Source of the DNA: Sphingomonas panni
Lineage (GTDB): Bacteria; Pseudomonadota; Alphaproteobacteria; Sphingomonadales; Sphingomonadaceae
Length of the DNA stretch: 64,000 nt
Direction: 5' to 3'
Assembly (NCBI RefSeq): GCF_022664435.1
Contig: NZ_JAKREU010000010.1
Coordinates: 1 to 64,000, forward strand
Numbering within the stretch: position 1 is the first letter of the stretch; each line of letters opens with the position of its first letter. The notes below the pieces were generated by a model. The model saw nothing but the letters and a program-made list of their open reading frames with translations, was not told the origin of the DNA and made no database searches. Positions 8,956-17,423 of the stretch are shown one piece after another. A program made the translations under genes and the position numbers.

Positions 8956-10095
8956 ATGACGCTCGAACATGCCAGCCGAATGCTGCCGGTCGATTACGAC
9001 AAGGCGATTCTCGTAGGACGGATGCTGCTCGCCGCCGGTCCGACGCCGGTATTGCTGAACGGTGGAGAGGTGATCGACGTGTCGGCCCATGCGCCGACTG
9101 TTGCCGATCTCCTCGAACTTAACGACATCGCGTCGCTGGAGGGTCCGGTGGTGTGCGATACGTCATCCTTGACGAACGGGTCGGGCGGCCATCCGCCGAT
9201 CCTGTCGCCGATCGACCTGCAATGCGTGAAGGCGGCGGGGGTCACCTTTGCCGTGTCGGCGCTGGAGCGGGTGATCGAGGAACGTGCACGCGGTGACGCG
9301 GATGCGGCGCAGGGTATTCGTGGCGATCTGGAAGCGCGCATCGGTGGCGGTATCCGCTCGGTAAAGCCGGGTTCGCCCGAAGCGGCTGCGCTGAAGGCCG
9401 CGCTGATCGAGGCGGGGATGTGGTCGCAATATCTGGAGGTCGCGATCGGCCCGGATGCGGAGGTGTTCACCAAGGCGCCGGTGCTGTCGACCGTCGGCTG
9501 GGGTGCCGAGGTCGGCATCCGGTCGGATTCGTCGTGGAACAACCCAGAGCCGGAAATCGTGATCGTCGCGACCAGTGACGGCAGGGCGGTCGGCGCGACG
9601 CTCGGCAACGACGTCAATCTGCGCGATTTCGAAGGGCGCTCGGCGCTGCTGCTGGGCAAGGCGAAGGACAACAACGCCTCGACCGGGATCGGCCCGTTCA
9701 TTCGCCTGTTCGACGGCAACTTCACGATGGACACGGTGCGCGACGCCGTGGTCGACCTGCGCATCGACGGGCCGGAAGGCTATGTCCTGACCGGCACCAG
9801 CACGATGCGCGAGATCAGCCGCGATCCGGAGGATCTGGTGCGACAGGCGCTGTCGGAACATCAATATCCTGACGGCTTCGTCCTGTTCCTCGGTACGTTG
9901 TTCGCACCGGTGCAGGACCGCGACGAACCGGGCCGGGGCTTCACCCACAAGCCGGGCGATGTCGTGCGCATCTCCACGCCGTCGCTGGGTGAGCTGGTCA
10001 ACACCGTGACCACGTCGAAAGCGGCCGCACCCTGGGCGTTCGGCATTCGCGACCTGATGCGCAACCTTGCGCGCCGTGGCCTGATCACCGCCTGA
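8956..10095 (+). CDS. xylX: 2-keto-3-deoxy-D-xylonate dehydratase (FAH-like)
   Basis: 379 residues. It resembles Caulobacter XylX, which dehydrates 2-keto-3-deoxy-xylonate to 2-oxoglutarate semialdehyde. The C-terminal half has the fumarylacetoacetate-hydrolase-like fold: EPEIVIVATSDGRAVGATLG with acidic metal ligands, GNDVNLRDFEGRSALLLGKA, and GLFAPVQDRD-like turns near the end. The start at ATG 8956 has AGGGAA 5 nt upstream, overlapping the xylD stop; an ATG further upstream in the same frame lies inside xylD and lacks support. It sits between xylD and xylB, so the pathway is the oxidative Weimberg route rather than an aldolase route. Confidence 0.85.
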   Translation: MTLEHASRMLPVDYDKAILVGRMLLAAGPTPVLLNGGEVIDVSAHAPTVADLLELNDIASLEGPVVCDTSSLTNGSGGHPPILSPIDLQCVKAAGVTFAVSALERVIEERARGDADAAQGIRGDLEARIGGGIRSVKPGSPEAAALKAALIEAGMWSQYLEVAIGPDAEVFTKAPVLSTVGWGAEVGIRSDSSWNNPEPEIVIVATSDGRAVGATLGNDVNLRDFEGRSALLLGKAKDNNASTGIGPFIRLFDGNFTMDTVRDAVVDLRIDGPEGYVLTGTSTMREISRDPEDLVRQALSEHQYPDGFVLFLGTLFAPVQDRDEPGRGFTHKPGDVVRISTPSLGELVNTVTTSKAAAPWAFGIRDLMRNLARRGLITA

Positions 10096-10120
10096 CCTCT
10101 CCTTTTGTTGGAAATTCCCC

Positions 10121-10915
10121 ATGTCGCCTGACGATTTCGCCTACCCGATCGCGCCCGAAGCCCGCGCCTCCTATCCGTCCCTCGCCAACAAGCGCGTGCT
10201 GATCACCGGCGGCGGATCGGGAATCGGCGCGGGCGTGGTCGAAGGGTTCGTGCGGCAGGGCGCGCAGGTGACCTTTTTCGACATTGCCGAGGCGGATTCG
10301 CGGGCATTGATCGAGGAACTGGCCGGCGCGGGGCCGGTCCCGTCGTTCAAGCGGGTCGACCTGACCGATATCGCTGCGTTGCAGGCGGCGATCGCCGAAG
10401 CCATCGCCGAGGGCGGTGAGTTCGACGTACTGGTCAATAATGCGGCCAGCGACGACCGTCACACGATCGAACAGGTCGACGAAGCCTATTGGGACAACCG
10501 GATGGGCGTGAACCTACGCCACCTGTTCTTTGCCGCACAGGCGGTGATTCCGGGGATGAAGGCAGCCGGCAAGGGGGTGATCGTCAATATGGGGTCGATC
10601 AGCTGGCACCTCGCGCTGGAGGAACTGACGCTGTACCAGACCGCGAAGGCGGCGATCGAGGGGCTGACCCGCAGCTTCGCCCGCGAACTGGGCGGCGACG
10701 GCATCCGGTCGGTCTGCGTCATTCCGGGCAACGTCCGCACCCCGCGCCAGCTGAAATGGTACACGCCGGAGGGTGAGGCGGAGATCGTCAAGGCGCAGTG
10801 CCTGAGCGGGCGGCTGGTCGCGGGCGATATCGCGGCGATGATCCTGTTCCTTGCCTCCGACGATGCGCGGCTGGTAACCGGGCATAGCTTCTTCGTGGAT
10901 GCAGGGTGGCGATAG
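10121..10915 (+). CDS. xylB: D-xylose 1-dehydrogenase (SDR family)
   Basis: 264 residues, about 15 longer at the N-terminus than Caulobacter XylB. It oxidises D-xylose to xylonolactone with NAD+. The short-chain dehydrogenase marks are the nucleotide motif TGGGSGIGAG (about residues 29-38), NNAASDDRH, and the catalytic Ser159, Tyr172 and Lys176 (in LYQTAKAA). The stretches GSISWHLALEELTLY and KWYTPEGEAEIVKAQCL closely match my memory of the Caulobacter enzyme. The gene ends 1 bp before xylC begins. The ribosome binding site (GGAA before ATG) is weak. Confidence 0.88.
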   Translation: MSPDDFAYPIAPEARASYPSLANKRVLITGGGSGIGAGVVEGFVRQGAQVTFFDIAEADSRALIEELAGAGPVPSFKRVDLTDIAALQAAIAEAIAEGGEFDVLVNNAASDDRHTIEQVDEAYWDNRMGVNLRHLFFAAQAVIPGMKAAGKGVIVNMGSISWHLALEELTLYQTAKAAIEGLTRSFARELGGDGIRSVCVIPGNVRTPRQLKWYTPEGEAEIVKAQCLSGRLVAGDIAAMILFLASDDARLVTGHSFFVDAGWR

Positions 10916-10916
10916 A

Positions 10917-11807
10917 ATGACGAAGGTACAGAAGTCCGAACCGGCCAGTGTCTGGGACCTGTCGGCACCGCTGCTCGAAGGCCCCAACTGGGTCGACCGG
11001 GATCAGGCGCTCTGGTTCACCTGTATCAAGACCCCGCGCATCCACCGCTACGATCCGGCGAACGGCGAACGCCGCAGCTGGGCAGCGCCGGCGCAGTGCG
11101 GCTTCGTCCTGCCCTCGGCCGATGGCAAGTTCATTGCCGGGCTTCAGACCGGGCTGCATCGGTTCGATCCGGTGACGGGCGGGTTCGAGCTGCTGGTCGA
11201 TCCCGAACCCAATCTGCCGGGTAACCGGTTGAACGACGCGACGGTCGACGTATCGGGCCGGCTATGGTTCGGCACGATGGATGATGGCGAGAGTGCCGTG
11301 ACGGGCACCATCTATCGGTTGGCGGCGGACGGCCGCACCGTCGCGTCCGCGCCGCCGGTGTCGATCACCAACGGTCCGGCGGTCAGCCCCGATGGGCGGA
11401 CGCTCTATCATGTCGATACGCTGGGCGGGCAGGTCTATGCCTGCACCATCGCCGAGGACGGGTCGCTGACCGACCGGCGGCTGTTCGTGTCGATTCCGAA
11501 CGAGGAAGGCTATCCCGACGGTCCCGCCGTCGATGCCGAGGGCTGCGTGTGGATCAGCCTCTATGCCGGCTGGGGCATCCGCCGTTATTCGCCACAGGGC
11601 GAACTGTTGGAGACGGTGCGGATGCCGGTCGATGCGATCACCAAGGTCGCATTCGGCGGGCCGGACCGGCGAACGGTGTTCGCCACCACCGCCAACAAGC
11701 ATCACGATGCCGAACAGGCCGCGGCACAGCCGCTGGCGGGCAATCTGTTCCAGTTCGAGGTGGACGTCCCCGGTGTGGCGGGCACGGAGATTTCGGTTGG
11801 CATTTGA
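10917..11807 (+). CDS. xylC: xylonolactonase (SMP-30/gluconolactonase family)
   Basis: 296 residues, a six-bladed propeller of the SMP-30 family that opens D-xylonolactone to xylonate. The metal-binding signatures are visible: LLEGPNWVDRDQALWF near the N-terminus, GNRLNDATVDVSGRLWFG in the middle and YPDGPAVDAEGCVWI towards the end. The ATG at 10917 follows the xylB stop after 1 bp; an ATG at 10899 in the same frame would overlap xylB. As the last of the xylD-X-B-C run it completes xylose to oxoglutarate semialdehyde except for the final dehydrogenase, which is missing here. Confidence 0.87.
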   Translation: MTKVQKSEPASVWDLSAPLLEGPNWVDRDQALWFTCIKTPRIHRYDPANGERRSWAAPAQCGFVLPSADGKFIAGLQTGLHRFDPVTGGFELLVDPEPNLPGNRLNDATVDVSGRLWFGTMDDGESAVTGTIYRLAADGRTVASAPPVSITNGPAVSPDGRTLYHVDTLGGQVYACTIAEDGSLTDRRLFVSIPNEEGYPDGPAVDAEGCVWISLYAGWGIRRYSPQGELLETVRMPVDAITKVAFGGPDRRTVFATTANKHHDAEQAAAQPLAGNLFQFEVDVPGVAGTEISVGI

Positions 11808-11831
11808 GGGGCGCATTTTCTCCTACCGTTA

Positions 11832-11850
11832 CCCCGGATCAAGTCCGGGG
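11832..11850. repeat. extragenic palindrome between convergent genes
   Basis: CCCCGGA (11832-11838) and TCCGGGG (11844-11850) surround TCAAG. This CCGGATCAAGTCCGG-type element is, as I recall, a common dispersed repeat of sphingomonads and relatives. Between the 3' ends of xylC and the minus-strand regulator it may serve as a two-way terminator. Confidence 0.6.
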
Positions 11851-11876
11851 TGACGTAGTGGGGGAGGGGAACCCCT

Positions 11877-12899
11877 TCAGCTGGACTTGCGCACCACCAG
11901 TTCGGGCGGAAGGAGAGCGGGCGCGGTTTCGCGCCGATCGATGCGGCGGATGAGCATGTCGACCAGCAATTCGCCGGCCCGCGCATAATCCTGTCGGATG
12001 GTGGTGAGCGGCGGCTGCGCGAGCGAGGCGGCGGGAATATCGTCGAAGCCGACGATCGCCACGTCGCCGGGCACGCTGCGGCCCGCTTCGCTCAGCGCCC
12101 GCATCGCGCCCAGCGCGATCATGTCCGATGCGGCGAAGATGCCGTCGAACGCGATATTCCGTCGCAGCAGGCGGCAGGCCGCGTCATAGCCCGATGCCTC
12201 GCTCGACAGCGCATCGACCTGCAACCCCGGATCGAGCGGGAGGCCGGCAGATTGCAGCGCGGCGGCGAGGCCGCGATAGCGGTCGCGGGATTCGGGATAA
12301 TGGCTGGACGCGTCGCCGAGGAACGCGATGCTGCGCCGCCCGCGCGCGATCAGATGTTCGCCGGCATCGCGACCGCCGCCAAAATTGTCGCAGCCGATGA
12401 CGGTGCCGGGATGGGCCGGATCGGCCGATCCCCAGCGTACGAAATGCGTCCCCTGTGCCACCAGCTGATCCAGCCGGCGCGAATAATCGTCGAAGTCGCC
12501 ATAGCCGAGCAGGATCAGGCCGTCAGCTTTCCGGCTGTCCTCATAGTCGACATGCCAGTCGGCGGACAATTGCTGGAACGAGGTCAGCAGGTCGTAACCG
12601 CGCGCGCCGCAGGTGTGGAGGATCGACCCGAGCATCGACAGGAAGAAGGGATTGATCCGCGATCCGTCGGGCGCGGGATCTTCGAAGAACAACAGCGCCA
12701 ACGTCGAGGTGCTGCCACGCCGCAGTGCTGAGGCGTTCTTGTCGACCTTGTAGTTCAACTGCGCGGCGATCGCCTCGATCCGCAGGCGGGTGGCGGCGCT
12801 GACCGTCCGGTCACCGCGCAGGGCACGGCTGACCGTCGGCTGCGACACGCCGGCCAACGCCGCGATATCGAACGAGGTCGGCTTATCGCTCGCCGCCAT
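11877..12899 (-). CDS. LacI-family regulator, probable maltodextrin repressor
   Basis: 340 residues. The N-terminal helix-turn-helix FDIAALAGVSQPTVSRALRG and hinge QLNYKVDKNASALRRG are of LacI type, followed by the sugar-sensing core with AIVGFDDIPAASLAQPPL and TTIRQDYARAG near the end. The ATG at 12899 has AAGGGAAGGA upstream and puts the helix-turn-helix at the usual place; a frame extending to 12956 lacks such support. It faces away from the TonB receptor - halogenase - amylase operon, the arrangement of the maltose regulator in Caulobacter as I remember it. The likely operator is the ATACGTAT palindrome at 12979. The inducer, probably maltose or maltodextrin, is inferred. Confidence 0.87.
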   Translation of the reverse strand: MAASDKPTSFDIAALAGVSQPTVSRALRGDRTVSAATRLRIEAIAAQLNYKVDKNASALRRGSTSTLALLFFEDPAPDGSRINPFFLSMLGSILHTCGARGYDLLTSFQQLSADWHVDYEDSRKADGLILLGYGDFDDYSRRLDQLVAQGTHFVRWGSADPAHPGTVIGCDNFGGGRDAGEHLIARGRRSIAFLGDASSHYPESRDRYRGLAAALQSAGLPLDPGLQVDALSSEASGYDAACRLLRRNIAFDGIFAASDMIALGAMRALSEAGRSVPGDVAIVGFDDIPAASLAQPPLTTIRQDYARAGELLVDMLIRRIDRRETAPALLPPELVVRKSS

Positions 12900-12977
12900 G
12901 CGATGTCCTTCCCTTGCCCCCCATGGGCGTTTCGCCGGGTGTAGCGGTCCCGGCACGGTACCGGCAAGCGTCGACTG

Positions 12978-12988
12978 AATACGTATGC
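12978..12988. promoter_or_regulatory. candidate operator AATACGTATGC before the TonB receptor
   Basis: The sequence contains the perfect palindrome ATACGTAT (12979-12986) with a central CG as in LacI-family sites. It lies between the divergent regulator and the TonB receptor gene. The identical 11-mer recurs at 33789-33799 just before glgP, which makes a shared regulator likely. Confidence 0.55.
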
Positions 12989-12993
12989 TGTCG

Positions 12994-13007
12994 GCTTCTC
13001 AAGAAGC
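12994..13007. promoter_or_regulatory. inverted repeat GCTTCT-CA-AGAAGC
   Basis: A 6-bp inverted repeat with a 2-nt spacer, 8 bp from the ATACGTAT site, in the intergenic region before the TonB receptor. It could be a second protein-binding site; there is no further evidence for its role. Confidence 0.3.
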
Positions 13008-13087
13008 TTCAATGGTTTCAATAGGACGGTACGGACGAACCGGGCGAAAGAGCCGGGGAATCAACCATTGTTGGGGAGGATTGGGAC

Positions 13088-15841
13088 ATGCGGTATTCAT
13101 CGCAAGCATCGACGTGCGCCAAGCTGGCGCGGGGTTCGAGCATCACGGCATTGATGGTCGCAGGGCTGCTGGCGGGCGCCGGCACCGCATTCGCGCAGAC
13201 CGCACCGGTTCAGGCCGATGCGACCGATCCGACCGCGACGCCGGCGGCGGAAGAGGACGTCGATATCGTCGTCACCGGCTTCCGCGCCAGCCTCGAGAAC
13301 GCCGTTGCCGAAAAGAAGAACCGCGACCAGGTCGTCGAATCGATCTCGGCCGAAGACATCGGCAAGCTGCCCGACGCGTCGATCGCGGAATCGATCGCCC
13401 GCCTGCCGGGCCTGACCTCGCAGCGCGTGTCGGGCCGGTCGAACTCGATCTCGATCCGCGGTTTCGCGCCCGATTTCTCGACCACGCTGCTCAACGGCCG
13501 CGAACAGACCTCGACCGGTGACAACCGCGCCGTCGAGTACGACCAGTATCCGGCCGAAATCATGAGCCAAGTGCTGGTGTACAAGACCGGTCAGGCGAAC
13601 CTGGTCGGACAGGGCCTGTCGGGCACCGTCGACCTGCGCACGGTCCGTCCGCTGGAATATGGGCGTCAGGCGATCTCGATCGGTGCGCGCGGCACCTATG
13701 CCGATCTCGGCAAGCTGAACGCCGGGTCGCGTGACAAGGGCTATCGCGTCAACGGCACCTACATCGACCAGTTCGCCGACGACAAGATCGGCATCGCGCT
13801 GTCGGGCAACTATCTGGACGAGCCGTACCAGATTCAGGAGTTCAACGCCTGGGGCTATGCCGGTTTCAACGGGCAGGGCGTGATCGGCGGGTCGAAATCG
13901 TACGTCACCTCGACCCGTCTGAAGCGCCTCGGCCTGTCGGGCACGTTGCAGTATCGGCCGGTGCCGAACCTGACCGTCACCGTCGACGGTTTCTATTCGG
14001 ACTTCAACGACGACCAGATCAAGCGCGGCATCGAACTGCCGCTGGGCTATGGTCAGGACTTCAACAATCCGAATAATCCCAACGGCGTGAAGCTGACCGG
14101 TACCACTGCCAACAGCGACGGCTTCATCACGTCGGGCACGTTCGGCAATGTCGAGGGTGTGGTCCGCAACGACGCGTTCGAGCGCAAGGCGAAGCTGTAT
14201 TCGTTCGGCTACAACATGGCTTGGCGTGGCGACGACGGCTGGAACGCGACGCTCGACGCCAGCTATTCGAAGACCGATCGCGAAGAGATCATCCTCGAAA
14301 GCTATGCCGGCACCGGATACGGTCAGAATGTCGGCGCGAAGGATACGATCTCCTTCACTAGCGGCAAGACCGGCACGTCGTTCAAGCCGACGCTGAACTA
14401 TTCCGACCCGAACCTGATCCTGCTGACCGATCCGCTGGGCTGGGGTGGTTCGAACCTTCAGGCCGGATACTTCAACGACCGCATCGTGAAGGACCGGATC
14501 GCCCAGTATCGCTTCGAGGTCGAGAAGGAACTCGACAACTTCTTCGGCGCGGTGAAGGTCGGGCTGAACTATACCGATCGCGATAAGTCGCTGACGCCGG
14601 ACGAGGCGCTGCTGGCGCTGAGCGGCGGGCTACGTCAGCTGCGCGTGCCGGATGAGTATGTGAAGGGATCGACGAACCTCAGCTATCTGGGGCTGGGGCC
14701 GATGCTCAGCTACGATCCGCGTGAATTGCTGGCCGGCGGGGTGTATCAGCTGAACCCGAACACCAGCCTCGATGTGCCGGCCAAGGCGTTCCGCATCGAA
14801 GAAGACCTGATGACGATGTATGTCCAGGCGGACATCAATCAGGATATCGGCGCATCGATCCTGACCGGCAACATCGGCGTGCAGGCGGTCAACACAGAAC
14901 AGAAGTCGTCGGGTCTGGTCGCTGCGGCGGGGACGTTGGTGCCGACGATCCGCGGCGCGGATTACTGGGACGTCCTACCCAGCATCAACCTGTCGCTGCG
15001 TATGCCGGGCGACTGGGTGGTCCGTGCGGGTGCCGCGCGCCAGGTGCAGCGGCCGCGGTTGGACGATATGCGCGTCTCGCAGGGCTATGGCTACAACCCG
15101 CAGGAACGCATCATCACCGGCGGTGGCGGCAACCCGTATCTCCGTCCGATCCGGTCGAATTCGTTCGACCTGACGCTGGAGAAATATTTCGGCCGGTCGG
15201 GCTACATCGCGGCGCAGGGTTTCTACAAGGACCTGAAGTCGTTCGTGTATAACCAGACGATCCCGTTCGATTATGCCGGCTTCCCGACGCCGACCGGTAC
15301 CCCGGCAGGTACCCCGACGCTGGGCCGTGCCGACGTGCCGATCAACGGTGCGGGCGGCAGCATCTATGGCGTCGAACTGGCAGCGACCCTGCCGCTCAGC
15401 ACCTTCGCATCGTTCCTCGACGGGTTCGGCGTGACCGGTGGCGGGTCGTGGACCAAGACGCAGATCAAGCCGACCCCGACCTCGCCGGCCGAGGACATTC
15501 CGGGTTATTCGAAGTGGGTCGTCAACGGTACGGCCTATTTCGAGAAGTGGGGCTTCAGCGCCCGCGGATCGGCGCGCTATCGTTCGACCTTCGTCGGCGA
15601 ATTGTCGGGCTTCGGCGGCAATCGCCAGCGTCGCCGCGCGCTGGACGAAACGATCATCGATGCGCAGATCGGCTATGAGTTCCAGAAGGGCACCGCGCTC
15701 GAAGGGCTGTCGATCTTCGTGCAGGGCCAGAACCTGACCGACGAGCGCTTCTCGACCGTCGATCCGGCCTATGACCTCGCCGTGATCGATTATCAGAGCT
15801 ATGGCCGGCGCTTCCTGGCCGGGGCATCGTTCCGGTTCTGA
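13088..15841 (+). CDS. TonB-dependent receptor, maltodextrin type (MalA-like)
   Basis: 917 residues. It should be an outer-membrane 22-strand barrel that imports large sugars using TonB energy. A signal peptide (ALMVAGLLAGAGTAFAQ) is followed by DIVVTGFRASLENAV, a TonB-box-like start, then the plug domain with ISAEDIGKLPDASIAE and SISIRGF, and a barrel ending in the aromatic AGASFRF expected of outer-membrane proteins. GGGAGGA precedes the ATG. This subfamily in Caulobacter and sphingomonads is typically paired with a halogenase-like gene and amylases, as here, so maltodextrins are the inferred cargo. It heads the operon and a stable hairpin follows it. Confidence 0.92.
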   Translation: MRYSSQASTCAKLARGSSITALMVAGLLAGAGTAFAQTAPVQADATDPTATPAAEEDVDIVVTGFRASLENAVAEKKNRDQVVESISAEDIGKLPDASIAESIARLPGLTSQRVSGRSNSISIRGFAPDFSTTLLNGREQTSTGDNRAVEYDQYPAEIMSQVLVYKTGQANLVGQGLSGTVDLRTVRPLEYGRQAISIGARGTYADLGKLNAGSRDKGYRVNGTYIDQFADDKIGIALSGNYLDEPYQIQEFNAWGYAGFNGQGVIGGSKSYVTSTRLKRLGLSGTLQYRPVPNLTVTVDGFYSDFNDDQIKRGIELPLGYGQDFNNPNNPNGVKLTGTTANSDGFITSGTFGNVEGVVRNDAFERKAKLYSFGYNMAWRGDDGWNATLDASYSKTDREEIILESYAGTGYGQNVGAKDTISFTSGKTGTSFKPTLNYSDPNLILLTDPLGWGGSNLQAGYFNDRIVKDRIAQYRFEVEKELDNFFGAVKVGLNYTDRDKSLTPDEALLALSGGLRQLRVPDEYVKGSTNLSYLGLGPMLSYDPRELLAGGVYQLNPNTSLDVPAKAFRIEEDLMTMYVQADINQDIGASILTGNIGVQAVNTEQKSSGLVAAAGTLVPTIRGADYWDVLPSINLSLRMPGDWVVRAGAARQVQRPRLDDMRVSQGYGYNPQERIITGGGGNPYLRPIRSNSFDLTLEKYFGRSGYIAAQGFYKDLKSFVYNQTIPFDYAGFPTPTGTPAGTPTLGRADVPINGAGGSIYGVELAATLPLSTFASFLDGFGVTGGGSWTKTQIKPTPTSPAEDIPGYSKWVVNGTAYFEKWGFSARGSARYRSTFVGELSGFGGNRQRRRALDETIIDAQIGYEFQKGTALEGLSIFVQGQNLTDERFSTVDPAYDLAVIDYQSYGRRFLAGASFRF

Positions 15842-15853
15842 TGCACTGCCCGT

Positions 15854-15879
15854 GCCCGCTCCTTTCCGAAGGGGCGGGC
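15854..15879 (+). promoter_or_regulatory. intercistronic hairpin after the TonB receptor gene
   Basis: GCCCGCTCCTT (15854-15864), loop TCCG, AAGGGGCGGGC (15869-15879) form an 11-bp stem with one G-T pair, 12 bp after the receptor stop. No T-run follows, so it is more likely to protect the receptor mRNA end or partly attenuate downstream genes than to stop transcription fully. Confidence 0.5.
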
Positions 15880-15902
15880 CGGGTGACCTGATGGAGGCGT
15901 GG

Positions 15903-17423
15903 ATGGCGATCGATCAGGAACCCGTCCGCCGGGTCGCGATCATCGGCGGCGGATCGGCCGGGTGGATGGCGGCGGCGGCGCTGGCCCGCTTCCTGCCGGC
16001 GGGTACCCACGTCACGCTGATCGAGTCCGACGCGATCGGTACGGTCGGCGTCGGTGAGGCGACCATCCCGCAGCTGCGCCTGTTCAACCAGCATCTGGGC
16101 ATCGACGAGGATGACTTCGTCGCACGCACCGGTGGCAGCTTCAAGCTGGGCATCGAGTTCGCCGGCTGGAACGGCGCGGACAGCCGTTACATTCACGCGT
16201 TCGGCACGGTCGGTCGTGCGGTCGGGTTGGTGCCGTTCCATCATTACTGGCTGGCGGCGGGCGGCGGCGATCGGCCGCAGTCGCTATGGTCGCACAGCGC
16301 CTGCGCGGTCGCGGCAGCACAGAACCGGTTCGATCGCGATCCCGGCAACCCGCAGGCACCGTCCGGCGTGGCCTGGGCCTATCATTTCGACGCGGCACGT
16401 TATGCCGCCTATCTGCGCGAACGGGCCAAGGGTGGCGGCGTTGTCCGGGTCGAGGGGCGGGTGGTCGATGTCTCGCAGGACAGCGACACCGGTCTGATCG
16501 CGGCCGTTACGCTGGACGACGGGCGTCGGGTCGACGCCGACTTCTTCATCGATTGTTCCGGCTTCGCAGCGTTGCTGATCGGGCGAATGGCGGGCGATCG
16601 CTGGGACGACTGGTCGGCGCTGCTGCCGTGCGACCGTGCATTGGCGGTGCCCTGTGCCGCCGTTACGCCGGTCACCCCCTATACCCGCGCCACCGCACGC
16701 AAGGCGGGCTGGCAATGGCGCATTCCGTTGCAGGAGCGGATCGGCAACGGCCTCGTTTATTCCAGGGCGCATTTGTCCGACGCCGAAGCCGCCGCAATCC
16801 TGCTCGGCAATCTCGATGGGACGGCGCTGGGCGATCCGCGACCGCTGCGGTTCACCACGGGTCGGCGGCATGCGCCATGGATCGGCAACTGCGTCGCGCT
16901 GGGGCTGGCGGCCGGGTTCATGGAGCCGCTGGAGTCGACGTCGATCCATCTGGTCCAGTCGGGCATCGCCCGGTTGCTGTCGCTTTGGCCGAGCGCCACC
17001 CCGCGCGCGGCGGACATCGCCGAGTTCAACCGGCAGTCGGCGCGCGAATGGCTGAGCATCCGCGACTTCCTGATCGCGCATTATGCGCTGAATGGGCGGG
17101 ACGAGCCGTTCTGGCAGGAACGCCGCGCGACGCCGCTGCCGGACAGCCTGCAAGAACGCATTGCGCTGTTCGAACAATCGGGGCGGATCGTCCGCGACGA
17201 ACACGAATTGTTCGCTGAGGTCGCCTGGCTGCAACTGCTGGTCGGGCAGGGGGTAGTGGCGAACGGCTATCACCCGCTCGCTGACGCGTTGCCCGCCGCC
17301 CGACGCGACCAGTTCCTCGACATTTCGGCGCAACATGTCGCCGCCACGGTCGCGCGGATGCCGATCCATGACCAGTTCCTGCGCGCCCATTGCCCGGCGC
17401 CCGATGCAAAGGTTGCCGCGTGA
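15903..17423 (+). CDS. tryptophan-halogenase-like flavoenzyme
   Basis: 506 residues. Flavin-dependent halogenases use FADH2, oxygen and halide to make hypohalous acid that is passed to a catalytic lysine. Seen here: the FAD site VAIIGGGSAGWMAAAAL, VGVGEATIP, a lysine in GGSFKLGIEFAGW at the position of the catalytic lysine, the family motif WQWRIP and FIDCSGF, then GFMEPLESTSIHL. The ATG at 15903 has GGAGG 5 nt upstream; the ATG at 15891 is weaker. The gene lies between the receptor and an amylase and overlaps the amylase by 4 bp (GTGA). Nothing suggests tryptophan as substrate; members next to TonB receptors have, to my knowledge, no settled role. Confidence 0.88.
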   Translation: MAIDQEPVRRVAIIGGGSAGWMAAAALARFLPAGTHVTLIESDAIGTVGVGEATIPQLRLFNQHLGIDEDDFVARTGGSFKLGIEFAGWNGADSRYIHAFGTVGRAVGLVPFHHYWLAAGGGDRPQSLWSHSACAVAAAQNRFDRDPGNPQAPSGVAWAYHFDAARYAAYLRERAKGGGVVRVEGRVVDVSQDSDTGLIAAVTLDDGRRVDADFFIDCSGFAALLIGRMAGDRWDDWSALLPCDRALAVPCAAVTPVTPYTRATARKAGWQWRIPLQERIGNGLVYSRAHLSDAEAAAILLGNLDGTALGDPRPLRFTTGRRHAPWIGNCVALGLAAGFMEPLESTSIHLVQSGIARLLSLWPSATPRAADIAEFNRQSAREWLSIRDFLIAHYALNGRDEPFWQERRATPLPDSLQERIALFEQSGRIVRDEHELFAEVAWLQLLVGQGVVANGYHPLADALPAARRDQFLDISAQHVAATVARMPIHDQFLRAHCPAPDAKVAA

